Assembly (NCBI GenBank): GCA_963822295.1
Contig: CAWGHD010000002.1
Span: forward strand, 2,480,001-2,544,000
Direction of reading: 5' to 3'
DNA: 64,000 bases
From: VRUE01 sp963822295
Lineage (GTDB): Bacteria; Actinomycetota; Thermoleophilia; Solirubrobacterales; 70-9
The position numbers and the translations under genes were made by a program. The notes beneath the pieces are model-generated. The model made no database searches, was not told the DNA's origin, and saw only the letters and a program-made list of their open reading frames with translations. Below are positions 8,032-15,653 of this stretch, piece by piece. How positions within the stretch are numbered: position 1 is the first letter of the stretch; each line of letters opens with the position of its first letter.

Positions 8032-8772
8032 ATGAGAGAGATCCGCAGGCGCCTCAACTACGGCAACGTGATGTCCACCCTCGCGGTCTTCATGCTGCTC
8101 GCCGGAGGCACCGCGATCGCCGCCCAACAGCTCGGCAAGAAGACCGTCGGAGCCAAGCAGCTGAAGTCCAACGCGGTGACCACGGCGAAAATCAAGAAAG
8201 CCGCCGTCACCAAAGCGAAGATCAAGGACGGCGCGATCGACAACGCGAAGCTCGCCGACAACGCGGTCACCGGCGCGAAAATCGCCGATGGCTCGGTCGG
8301 CGGTGCCGACATCAACGCCGCAAGCACCTCCTTCTCGCAGATCACGGCGCGGTTGCGCAACGACACGGCCGTGCCGTTCACCGGCGCCCTGACCCCGTAC
8401 TCCCTCGGCTCCTACACGCAGAGCGTCGGTAGCGACGATCAGTATGTGGCGGCGCTCGACGTGACCTTCGAGGCAGCCTGCATTCAGCCGCGATTGGCGC
8501 AGGTCATCCTGCTGCTGGACGCGGCCAATCCGGCGGCGCCGACGGCCCAGGAGATTGTCGGCCTGGCCGTCGTGCAGGATACGAGCGCCGGCAGGGTGAC
8601 AAAGAGGGCCGACTTCAGTTCGTTCGCCGGGGGTTCCCCGATGTCGAGGATGTCTCCGCTCAGTTCGACCCAACATACGTTCACCGTCCTGCTCACCACC
8701 GGCTCCTGCGGCGGGGGTGGCGCGGGTGTCACCGCCAGCGGGGCGCACTTGGATGTGATCAGCACAAGATGA
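8032..8772 (+). CDS. Secreted decapeptide-repeat protein, array copy 5
   Basis: 246 aa from ATG 8032 with GGAGACGAG upstream. N-terminal half is essentially copy 4. The head carries PYSLGSYTQSVGSDDQYVA, FEAACIQPR and GSCGGGGAGV, and the protein ends DVISTR instead of the usual TK. The stop overlaps the ATG of copy 6 (ATGA), the only such overlap in the array, indicating translational coupling. Confidence 0.83.
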   Translation: MREIRRRLNYGNVMSTLAVFMLLAGGTAIAAQQLGKKTVGAKQLKSNAVTTAKIKKAAVTKAKIKDGAIDNAKLADNAVTGAKIADGSVGGADINAASTSFSQITARLRNDTAVPFTGALTPYSLGSYTQSVGSDDQYVAALDVTFEAACIQPRLAQVILLLDAANPAAPTAQEIVGLAVVQDTSAGRVTKRADFSSFAGGSPMSRMSPLSSTQHTFTVLLTTGSCGGGGAGVTASGAHLDVISTR

Positions 8773-9509
8773 GCAAATTTCGCAAGCACCTCACCTATAC
8801 CAATGTCGTATCGACGGTCGTCGTCTTCATGCTGCTCGCCGGAGGCACCGCGATCGCCGCCCAACAGCTCGGCAAGAAGACCGTCGGAGCCAAGCAGCTG
8901 AAGTCCAACGCGGTGACCACGGCGAAAATCAAGAAAGCCGCCGTCACCAAAGCGAAGATCAAGGACGGCGCGATCGACAACGCGAAGCTCGCCGACAACG
9001 CGGTCACCGGCGCGAAAATCGCCGATGGCTCGGTCGGCGGTGCCGACATCAACGCTGCCGGCACCTCCTTCTCGCAGATCACGGCGCGGCTGCGCAATAC
9101 GAGCACGGTTCCATTCTCCGGTGCGTTCACCCCCTACCCCCTCGGCAGCTACACCCAGAACGCCGGGAGCGACGATCAGTACGTGGCCGGGCTCGACGTC
9201 ACCTTCGCGGCAGCCTGCACCCCACCGCGCTCTGCACAGGCTTTTCTCCTGCTCAATGCCGCAAATCCCGCCGTCCCGACCATCGACGACGTCATCGGGC
9301 AGGCGCTCATCCAGGACACCGCTGCCGGGGCGGTCACGCGCAGAGCCGATTTCGGGGCCCTCGCGGGCGGTTTCAGGCCGATGTCGAAGACGTCGCCGCC
9401 CAGCGCGACCCAGCAGACCTTCACCGTCCTGCTGCTCGGCGCCACGTGCGGCGCCGGCAGCGGGGTCAACGCGAGCGGGGCGCAGCTCGACGTGATCAGC
9501 ACCAAATAG
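8769..9509 (+). CDS. Secreted decapeptide-repeat protein, array copy 6
   Basis: 246 aa from ATG 8769, overlapping the stop of copy 5. It starts MSKFRKHLTYTNVVST. The repeat block matches copy 5 at almost every base. The head is close to that of copy 5 (FTPYPLGSYTQNAGSDDQYVAG) but has AACTPPRSAQAF and GATCGAGSGVNASGAQLDV. Copies 5 and 6 are thus a recent pair across most of their length. Confidence 0.83.
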   Translation: MSKFRKHLTYTNVVSTVVVFMLLAGGTAIAAQQLGKKTVGAKQLKSNAVTTAKIKKAAVTKAKIKDGAIDNAKLADNAVTGAKIADGSVGGADINAAGTSFSQITARLRNTSTVPFSGAFTPYPLGSYTQNAGSDDQYVAGLDVTFAAACTPPRSAQAFLLLNAANPAVPTIDDVIGQALIQDTAAGAVTRRADFGALAGGFRPMSKTSPPSATQQTFTVLLLGATCGAGSGVNASGAQLDVISTK

Positions 9510-9546
9510 AAGCGGCCGTGAAGGGCGAACCAACGAGGAGAGACTC

Positions 9547-10281
9547 TTGAGCAAGCTTCGCAGGCACCTGACCTACGCCAACGTGATGTCGACCGTATTC
9601 GTCTTCGTCATGCTCGCCGGAGGCACCGCGATCGCCGCCCAACAGCTCGGCAAGAAGACCGTCGGAGCCAAGCAGCTGAAGTCCAACGCGGTGACCACGG
9701 CGAAAATAAAGAAAGCCGCCGTCACCAAAGCGAAGATCAAGGACGGCGCGATCGACAACGCAAAGCTCGCCGACAACGCGGTCACCGGCGCGAAAATCGC
9801 CGACGGCTCGGTCGGCGGTGCCGACATCAACGCTGCCGGCACCCCCTTCTCGCAGATCACGGCGCGGTTGCGCAACAACTCGACGGTCGTGTTCGGGCCC
9901 TCGACCGTCTACCCACTCGGCACCTACACCCAGCAGCCCAATGAAAACAACCAGTACATGGCGGCGGTGGACGTCGCCTTCGCGCCAGGCTGCACGCAGC
10001 CCCGCACGGCGCAGGCATTTCTTCTCCTCAACGCCGCGAATCCAGCGGCTCCGACCGCCCTGGACGTGATCGGCGTGGCGGTGGTCCAGGACACCGGTGC
10101 GGGGGCGGTCACGCGGAGGGTCGATTTCTCGCCCTTCCCCGGCTTCCAGGGGATGTCGAAAGTGGCGCCGCTCAGCGCGACCCAGCAGACGTTCTCAGTC
10201 CACCTGACCACCGCCTCGTGCACCGCCGGCGCCGGCGTCAACGCCACCGGAGCGCTCCTGGACGTGATCAGCACGAAATGA
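9547..10281 (+). CDS. Secreted decapeptide-repeat protein, array copy 7
   Basis: 244 aa from TTG 9547 behind GAGGAGAGACTC, the same leader as copy 4. The N-terminal half matches copies 4-6. The head domain (VYPLGTYTQQPNENNQYMA, GCTQPRTAQAF, ASCTAGAGVNATGALLDV) is instead almost the head of copy 8, with a long stretch identical at DNA level. This crossing of similarity between halves points to recombination or gene conversion. First gene of the apparent third unit (copies 7-10). Confidence 0.83.
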   Translation: MSKLRRHLTYANVMSTVFVFVMLAGGTAIAAQQLGKKTVGAKQLKSNAVTTAKIKKAAVTKAKIKDGAIDNAKLADNAVTGAKIADGSVGGADINAAGTPFSQITARLRNNSTVVFGPSTVYPLGTYTQQPNENNQYMAAVDVAFAPGCTQPRTAQAFLLLNAANPAAPTALDVIGVAVVQDTGAGAVTRRVDFSPFPGFQGMSKVAPLSATQQTFSVHLTTASCTAGAGVNATGALLDVISTK

Positions 10282-10307
10282 CGAGCGACAGAAGAGGAGA
10301 CATCCCG

Positions 10308-11042
10308 ATGAGAGCAGTCCGCAGCAGACTGACCTACGCCAACGTCATGTCCACGATCGGCATGTTCCTCCTGCTGGCAGGCGGCACCGCCGTCGCCGCC
10401 AAACAGCTCGGCAAGAAGACCGTCGGCCCCAAGCAGCTGAAGTCGAACGCGGTCACGACGGCGAAAATCAAGAAAGCCGCGGTGACCAAAGCGAAGATCA
10501 AGGACGGCGCGATCGACACGACGAAGATCGCCGACAACGCCGTCACCGGGGCGAAAATCGCCGACGGCTCGGTCGGCGGTGCCGACATCAACGCTGCCGG
10601 CACGTCCTTCTCGCAGATCACCACGCGGTTGCGCAACAACTCGACGGTCGTGTTCGGGCCCTCGACCGTCTACCCACTCGGCACCTACACCCAGCAGCCC
10701 AATGAAAACAACCAGTTCATGGCGGCGGTCGACGTCGCCTTCGCGGCAGGCTGCACGCAGCCCCGCACGGCGCAGGCGTTGCTCCTCCTCAACGCCGCGA
10801 ATCCCGCGGTTCCGACACCCACGGACATCATCGGCGTGGGGGTGGTCCAGGACACCGGTGCGGGGGCGGTCACGCGGAGGGTCGATTTCACGACCTTCGG
10901 CGGCTTCCAGGGGATGTCGAGGGTGGCGCCGCTCAGCGCGACCCAGCACACGTTCTCAGTCTTCCTGCTCACCTCCTCATGCACCGCCGGCGCCGGCGTC
11001 AACGCCACCGGAGCGCTTCTGGACGTGATCAGCACGAAATAG
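10308..11042 (+). CDS. Secreted decapeptide-repeat protein, array copy 8 (mosaic)
   Basis: 244 aa from ATG 10308 (MRAVRSRLTYANVMST), after GAGGAGACATCCCG; a longer in-frame start at 10218 would lie inside copy 7. The segment AAKQLGKKTVGPKQLKS has the K and P residues typical of copies 1-3, whereas the head is that of copy 7 (NNSTVVFGPSTVYPLG). It is the clearest chimera of the array. Confidence 0.83.
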   Translation: MRAVRSRLTYANVMSTIGMFLLLAGGTAVAAKQLGKKTVGPKQLKSNAVTTAKIKKAAVTKAKIKDGAIDTTKIADNAVTGAKIADGSVGGADINAAGTSFSQITTRLRNNSTVVFGPSTVYPLGTYTQQPNENNQFMAAVDVAFAAGCTQPRTAQALLLLNAANPAVPTPTDIIGVGVVQDTGAGAVTRRVDFTTFGGFQGMSRVAPLSATQHTFSVFLLTSSCTAGAGVNATGALLDVISTK

Positions 11043-11062
11043 AGACGAGGGTCTGGGCGGGG

Positions 11063-11800
11063 ATGAGAGGCATCGGCAGACGGCTGACGTACGCGAACGT
11101 CGTATCGACCCTGGCGCTCTTCCTCGTCCTCGCGGGCGGCGCGGCGATAGCCGCGAAGGTGCCGAAGAAAAGCGTCGGCCCCTCGCAGCTGAAGGCGAAC
11201 GCCGTGACCACGGCCAAAATCAAGGCCAACGCGGTCACGACCAGGAAGATCAAGCGCAACGCGGTCGCCAACGCGAAGATCAAGGACGGGGCGGTCGAAG
11301 GGGCGAAAGTCGCGGACGGATCGATCACCGCCGACGACATCGACGAGGCCGCGACGCCGTTCTCTCGGGTCGTGCTCAAAGCCCGCGGAAGCACCTCGCT
11401 CGCGGTCATCGAAGAAGCCAAGCTCTACCCGCTGAGCAACTCCACCTACACCCAGGCGGCGACCGAGAACGACACCTTCATCGGCGCCGTCGACGTGACC
11501 TTCTCCGCGGCCTGCACGGCGCCGCGCGCGGTCACCGCCCAGGTCCTGCTCGACCCGCCCGACCCGCTGAAACCGACGGAATCGGACATCGTCGCCCAGG
11601 GGACGTTCAAAGACGAAACGGGAGCCGGCAACCTGAGCCGGCGGATCGAGCTCGGCGCCTTCGGCGGGATGACGCCGAGCAGGTTCGAACCGGGTTCCGC
11701 CAAGAGCCGTAGGCTGAGCCTGATCGTCTTCGGCAGCTGCACGGCCGGGGCCGGCATCAATGCCACCTTCGGCGCAGTCAACGTGATCGGGACGAAATGA
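11063..11800 (+). CDS. Secreted decapeptide-repeat protein, array copy 9
   Basis: 245 aa from ATG 11063 (MRGIGRRLTYANVVST). More diverged: hydrophobic end GGAAIAAKVPKKSVGPSQL, repeats NAVTTAKIKA NAVTTRKIKR NAVANAKIKD, and a head with NSTYTQAATENDTFIGAVDV, ACTAPRAV and GSCTAGAGI. The basic repeat residues are more frequent than in copies 4-8. The start just after the copy 8 stop (20 nt) suggests continued co-transcription. Confidence 0.82.
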   Translation: MRGIGRRLTYANVVSTLALFLVLAGGAAIAAKVPKKSVGPSQLKANAVTTAKIKANAVTTRKIKRNAVANAKIKDGAVEGAKVADGSITADDIDEAATPFSRVVLKARGSTSLAVIEEAKLYPLSNSTYTQAATENDTFIGAVDVTFSAACTAPRAVTAQVLLDPPDPLKPTESDIVAQGTFKDETGAGNLSRRIELGAFGGMTPSRFEPGSAKSRRLSLIVFGSCTAGAGINATFGAVNVIGTK

Positions 11801-11816
11801 CCATCGAGGAGAGCCC

Positions 11817-12548
11817 ATGAAGCGAGTCCGCAAGCATCTGACCTACGCCAACGTGATGACGACGATCCTCGCCTTCGTCGTCCTCGCCGGCGGCACCGCC
11901 TTCGCGGCCAGCCAGCTCGCCAAGAACAGCGTCGGCAAGAAGCAGCTCAAGTCGAACGCGGTGACGACGGCGAAGATCAAGAAGAACGCGGTGACGAGAG
12001 CGAAGATCAAGGCCGGTGCGGTCGACGGGACGAAGCTGGCCGACGGCGCTGTCAACGGGGCGAAAATCGCCGACGGGACGGTGACCGATACCGACATCAA
12101 CGCCGCCGCGACCCCTTTCGGGCGGATCGTCCACGAGGCTCGCGGAAATGCCGCCGTGGCGGTGACCAAAGGACCCGTCGTCGCCTACCCGCTGAGCAAT
12201 GGCACCTACACGCAGGAGCCGGGCAGGACCGACATCTTCACGGGGGCGCTCGATGTCACCTTCGACCCGGCCTGCACCGCGCCGAGGGTGATCACCGCGG
12301 TCGTCTATCTCGATCCACCGGATCCGACGAAACTGACGTCGTCGGGCATCGTCGCGGCCGGTAGCGCGCTCGACCAGACCGGCGCGAGTGCGAATCTCCG
12401 AATCAACGTGGGCCCATATCTCGGGTCGAGCTTCCAACCCACGACACCGACCAACCACAACCTCGTCATGGGCGCTCAGCTCAACTGCACTGCCGGAGAC
12501 GGCGCGACGATGACCTTCGGCGCGGTCGACGTGATCGGGACGAAGTAG
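11817..12548 (+). CDS. Secreted decapeptide-repeat protein, array copy 10
   Basis: 243 aa from ATG 11817, GAGGAGAG upstream. Repeats are KNSVGKKQLKS NAVTTAKIKK NAVTRAKIKA. The head resembles copy 9 (SNGTYTQEPGRTDIFTGALDV, ACTAPRVI), with the second cysteine as QLNCTAGDGATM. Copies 9 and 10 form the most divergent, probably oldest, pair. A GC hairpin immediately after the stop closes the array. Confidence 0.82.
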   Translation: MKRVRKHLTYANVMTTILAFVVLAGGTAFAASQLAKNSVGKKQLKSNAVTTAKIKKNAVTRAKIKAGAVDGTKLADGAVNGAKIADGTVTDTDINAAATPFGRIVHEARGNAAVAVTKGPVVAYPLSNGTYTQEPGRTDIFTGALDVTFDPACTAPRVITAVVYLDPPDPTKLTSSGIVAAGSALDQTGASANLRINVGPYLGSSFQPTTPTNHNLVMGAQLNCTAGDGATMTFGAVDVIGTK

Positions 12549-12549
12549 G

Positions 12550-12569
12550 CCCGGCCGGCTCCGGCCGGG
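12550..12569 (+). terminator. GC-rich hairpin at the end of the array
   Basis: CCCGGCCGG (12550-12558) and CCGGCCGGG (12561-12569) are perfect complements with a minimal loop, placed between the convergent copy 10 and acyl-CoA dehydrogenase genes. No U-tract follows. Confidence 0.5.
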
Positions 12570-12591
12570 ATCGCCCGCCCCGTCCCCGGGA

Positions 12592-13854
12592 CTAGATCGC
12601 CCGGGGGGCGTGCTTGGAGGTCAGCTCGCCGGCCTCCGCGGCCTCGTCGCGCTTCGCCCAGCGGTTGAGCTCGCGGCGGGCGAGGACCATCTTGTGGACC
12701 TCGTCGGGGCCGTCCGCCAGGCGCAGCATGCGGCTGAAGCGCCAGAGCGCCGCGAGCGGGGTGTCGTCGGTCATCCCGAGGCTGCCGTGGATCTGGATTG
12801 CGCGGTCGAGGACGTCCATGACCATGTTCGCGGCGACGATCTTGATCGCCGAGATCGACTGGCGCGCGGCGCGCTTGCCCTCGGTGTCCATCTTCCAGGC
12901 CGCGTACATGGTCAGCAGCCGGGCCTGGTCGATCTCCATCCGCGAGGCGGCGATCGCCTCCTGGACGAACTGCTTGTCGGCGAGCGGGCCGCCGAACGCT
13001 TCGCGCGAGTTCGCCCGCCGGCACATCATCTCGATCGCCCGCTCGGCGGTGCCTATCGCGCGCATGCAGTGGTGGATGCGGCCGGGGCCGAGGCGGTCCT
13101 GGGCGACGGCGAAGCCCGCCCCCTGCTCGCCGAGCAGGTTGGCGGCAGGGACGCGGCAGTCTTCGTACTTGATCTCGCAGTGGCCCGGGCCCGCGGCGTG
13201 GCCCATCACCGGGATCGGCCGCACCAGGTTGAAGCCGGGCGCGTCGGTGGGCACGCAGATCATCGAGGCGCGCGCGTAGGGGTGGGCGTCGGGGTCGGTG
13301 ACGACCATCGCGATCGCCAGGTCGGCGCCGACGGCGCCCGACGTGAACCACTTGTGGCCGTTGATCACCCACTCGTCGCCGTCGCGGACGGCGCTCGCCT
13401 GCAGCAGGGTCGGGTCGGAGCCGGAGACCTCGGGCTCGGTCATCGAGAAGCAGGAGCGGATCCGTCCCTCGAGGAGGGGCTCCAGCCATTCCTCCTTCTG
13501 TTGATCCGTGCCGTGCTCGGCGAGGATCTCCATGTTGCCGGTGTCCGGCGCCGAGCAGTTGAAGGCCATCGGCGCGGCGGCCGGGCTGCGTCCCATCTCC
13601 TCGCAGAGCAGGCCGTACTCCCAGTTGGAGAGCCCGGGCCCGAAGCGCTCGTCGGGCATGAAGAGGTTCCAGAGCCCCTCCGACCTGGCCTTCTCGCGGA
13701 TCTCGACCAGGACCCTGGGGTAGGGGACGCCGGTGGCGACCTCGGCGTCGAGCCCCTCCATGATGTCCCGCTCCTGCGGGTAGACGTTCTCATCCATGAA
13801 GTCGAGGATGCGCTCGCGCAGGGTCTCGACCTCGGGGCTGGGCTTGAAGTCCAC
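12592..13854 (-). CDS. Acyl-CoA dehydrogenase family protein (ACAD10/11-type)
   Basis: 420 aa, the usual length. FAD-linked alpha-beta dehydrogenation of acyl-CoA thioesters. Visible family landmarks: CFSMTEPEVSGSDPTLLQ (flavin/substrate contact), the central beta domain with WVINGHKWFTSGA, and the C-terminal helical domain with QIHGSLGMTDDTPLA. GTG start with GAGGAGAG upstream. The TEPEVSGSDP form is characteristic of the branch related to ACAD10/11 and bacterial LvaC, which fits with the APH-type kinase at 3781-4830. Electron acceptor ETF is not in the window. Confidence 0.93.
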   Translation of the reverse strand: MDFKPSPEVETLRERILDFMDENVYPQERDIMEGLDAEVATGVPYPRVLVEIREKARSEGLWNLFMPDERFGPGLSNWEYGLLCEEMGRSPAAAPMAFNCSAPDTGNMEILAEHGTDQQKEEWLEPLLEGRIRSCFSMTEPEVSGSDPTLLQASAVRDGDEWVINGHKWFTSGAVGADLAIAMVVTDPDAHPYARASMICVPTDAPGFNLVRPIPVMGHAAGPGHCEIKYEDCRVPAANLLGEQGAGFAVAQDRLGPGRIHHCMRAIGTAERAIEMMCRRANSREAFGGPLADKQFVQEAIAASRMEIDQARLLTMYAAWKMDTEGKRAARQSISAIKIVAANMVMDVLDRAIQIHGSLGMTDDTPLAALWRFSRMLRLADGPDEVHKMVLARRELNRWAKRDEAAEAGELTSKHAPRAI

Positions 13855-13891
13855 TACAGCGTCCTCTCCTCGATATTCCGGAGCCGCAACG

Positions 13892-14626
13892 CTACCGCGC
13901 CGGCCCGTAGCGGGCGAAGAGCTCGCCGTCCTCCTCGAGCAGCCAGGCCAGCTCGAGATTCGCGACCTCGGGCAGCTCGCCCTCGAGGATGCGCGGGGCC
14001 GCGCCGCCGGCCAGCTTCGGCGAGGTCGTCAGGAAGAGGTCGTCGACCAGCCCGGCGGCCTCCATCTCCGCGTGCAGGCGCGGCCCGCCCTCGCTGAGCA
14101 GGGCCCGGACGCCGCACTCCGCGCGCAGGTGGCGCAGCGCCTCGGCGAGGTCGACCGCCCCCTCGTGGCGGACGACCTGCAGCGGCGTGGCGGTCTCGGG
14201 CGGCTCCTCCTCGGAGGCGGTGAAGATCACGACGCTGCCGGCTCCCTCGGTGAAGAGGGAAGCGTCCCACGGCAGGTCGAGGCCGCCGCTGACGATCGCC
14301 ATCAGCGGGTCGTGGGCAAGGCCTAGCCGCTCGCGCACTTCGCGCTTCTCCCGGTCGGGGACGGGGCGTCCGTAGCGCTCGGCGCGCATCGTCCCGGCGC
14401 CGATCATGATCGCGTCGAAGCGGGTCCGCAGGCCGACCAGCAGCGCCGTGTCGGTCTCGGAGCCGATCGGCCCGGAGACGCCGCCGATCGTCGCCCGCCC
14501 GTCGACGGTCGCGGCGAAGTTCATCGCCACGAAGGGGCGATCCTCGAGCGGGTGCTCCCAGGGCCGGTAGGCGTCGAGCTGCTCGTCGACCGTGGTCGGG
14601 GCGGGGTCGGGCAGGAGGCGCCGCAT
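13892..14626 (-). CDS. RibD C-terminal / dihydrofolate reductase-like pyrimidine reductase
   Basis: 244 aa. The fold is that of the reductase domain of RibD: FVAMNFAATVDGRATIGG, DTALLVGLRTRFDAIMIGAGTMRAERYG, then LSEGGPRLHAEMEAAGLVDDLFLTTSP. RibD-type reductases use NADPH to reduce 5-amino-6-ribosylamino-uracil phosphate in riboflavin synthesis; stand-alone members in actinobacteria are poorly defined and no other rib gene is near. A TAGGCT box lies 6 nt before the ATG, so the gene is probably transcribed on its own and leaderless, although it begins only 14 nt after the sulfotransferase gene. Confidence 0.85.
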   Translation of the reverse strand: MRRLLPDPAPTTVDEQLDAYRPWEHPLEDRPFVAMNFAATVDGRATIGGVSGPIGSETDTALLVGLRTRFDAIMIGAGTMRAERYGRPVPDREKREVRERLGLAHDPLMAIVSGGLDLPWDASLFTEGAGSVVIFTASEEEPPETATPLQVVRHEGAVDLAEALRHLRAECGVRALLSEGGPRLHAEMEAAGLVDDLFLTTSPKLAGGAAPRILEGELPEVANLELAWLLEEDGELFARYGPAR

Positions 14627-14632
14627 GGGCGC

Positions 14633-14638
14633 AGCCTA
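14633..14638 (-). promoter_or_regulatory. -10 box of the RibD-like gene (leaderless)
   Basis: On the minus strand TAGGCT is followed by 6 nt and ATG 14626. Confidence 0.55.
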
Positions 14639-14640
14639 GA

Positions 14641-15630
14641 TCAGGAGTAGTCGTGCCAGCCGGCGAACTCGCGGCCGGCGAACTGCTGGAGGCCCGCGAC
14701 GTCCTCGCCGAAGCGGCCGCGGACGGTCTCGAAGAGGTCGTCGGGGAGCTTCGGCTTCTCGGCCGGGGGCTTGTCGGGGTCGTGGACGATCTTCTCGACC
14801 ATCCAGCGCATCCGCTCCGGCAGCCGGTCGAAGTTGCGATCGAAGGAGCGGAAGCCGGGGAGCTTGATCAGCTTCTCCATGAACTGGTATTTGTCGCTCT
14901 CCTTGGCGCTCGACTTCTCCCACTCGCGGTCGAACTGCTCGGAGACGAAGGTCTCGTCGACGCCGGCGAAGGCGAAGGCCTTGCGCATCGTCGCTTCCCT
15001 TTCGGTGTGCAGCTCCTCCTGGGTGATGATCTCGATCTGCTCGCGCTCGAACAGCGGCAGGTAGGGCTGCAGCTGCATCCAGTACTTGGAGCGGTTCATG
15101 TAGGAGGTGTCCGGGCGGGAGAGCACCTCGACCAGGTCGCCGGTCTCGTAGCCGGCCCCCGTCGCGTGCACCCAGTGGGAGAGGATCCGCTTGATCGGGT
15201 CGCGCACCATGTAGAGCAGGCGGGCGTCGGGACAGTGCTCGCGGATCCGCTCGGGGACGCCCTCGAAGCGGGGCAGGTTGGTGTAGTGGGGGGAGGACTC
15301 GCCGCGCACCCTGTGGCCGCTGTCGAAGCGGCTCGCGTACCAGTCGAGGCCGAGGTCCCAGTTCAGCTCCTCGACGAAGAAGTTGAGCTCCTTCGGCTTC
15401 GACATCTGGATCTCCGGATGCAGGCCGAGGTAGTGGTGGATGCTGGTCGTGCCGCACTTGAGCCCGCCGATGATGATCAGGTTGGGCATCGCCGCGTGGC
15501 TTTTGCGGCGGCGCCGCAGGCGGCTCTTGCGGTCGGCCGTGTAGCGCTCGCGGGCACGGTCGCACATCGCCACGTCGGCGGGGTCGTGCGGCGGCGCAGG
15601 GACGGTCTGGGGACTCTCAACCTCTGACAC
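14641..15630 (-). CDS. PAPS-dependent sulfotransferase
   Basis: 329 aa. The PAPS-binding 5' phosphosulfate loop is GGLKCGTTSIH (from residue 55), and the 3'-phosphate site is MVRDPIKRILSHW. These place it with heparan-sulfate-like/Stf0-type sulfotransferases, which move sulfate from PAPS onto carbohydrate or lipid hydroxyls. The first 45 residues are a basic, low-complexity extension. GTG 15630 is chosen because it is 9 nt from a shared bidirectional -10. Divergent from a flippase-like membrane protein, so a link to cell-surface glycolipid modification is possible but unproven. Confidence 0.88.
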   Translation of the reverse strand: MSEVESPQTVPAPPHDPADVAMCDRARERYTADRKSRLRRRRKSHAAMPNLIIIGGLKCGTTSIHHYLGLHPEIQMSKPKELNFFVEELNWDLGLDWYASRFDSGHRVRGESSPHYTNLPRFEGVPERIREHCPDARLLYMVRDPIKRILSHWVHATGAGYETGDLVEVLSRPDTSYMNRSKYWMQLQPYLPLFEREQIEIITQEELHTEREATMRKAFAFAGVDETFVSEQFDREWEKSSAKESDKYQFMEKLIKLPGFRSFDRNFDRLPERMRWMVEKIVHDPDKPPAEKPKLPDDLFETVRGRFGEDVAGLQQFAGREFAGWHDYS

Positions 15631-15638
15631 GAGCGGGC

Positions 15639-15645
15639 TAGTCTA
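15639..15645. promoter_or_regulatory. Symmetric bidirectional promoter
   Basis: The 11-bp palindrome GCTAGTCTAGC contains TAGTCT on the plus strand (15639-15644) and TAGACT on the minus strand (15645-15640). Each is exactly 9 nt from its start codon (ATG 15654 and GTG 15630). Confidence 0.6.
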
Positions 15646-15653
15646 GCTGCGAA

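Larger units (their letters stand above)
4885..12548 (+). repeat. Tandem array of ten paralogous genes
   Basis: Ten head-to-tail copies of about 735-740 bp (starts 4885, 5651, 6416, 7269, 8032, 8769, 9547, 10308, 11063, 11817). About 230 nt of the decapeptide-repeat coding region are nearly identical among copies 4-7, while the C-terminal halves differ. Each copy ends in DVI(G/S)TK or DVISTR. Confidence 0.95.

Noticed and set aside
11680..11700. Possible tRNA T-arm (GGTTCGAAC)
   Set aside because: Lies in the coding sequence of array copy 9, and no acceptor or anticodon stem is present.
4885..12548. CRISPR array or direct-repeat locus
   Set aside because: Repeats are coding decapeptide units and whole genes, not short repeats with spacers; no cas genes.
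4885..12548. Prophage tail-fibre region
   Set aside because: The repeats recall phage fibre stalks, but there are no phage structural, integrase or lysis genes near, and each protein has its own signal-like N-terminus.
12476..13489. 337-aa minus-strand frame overlapping the acyl-CoA dehydrogenase
   Set aside because: Shadow in another frame of the dehydrogenase gene.
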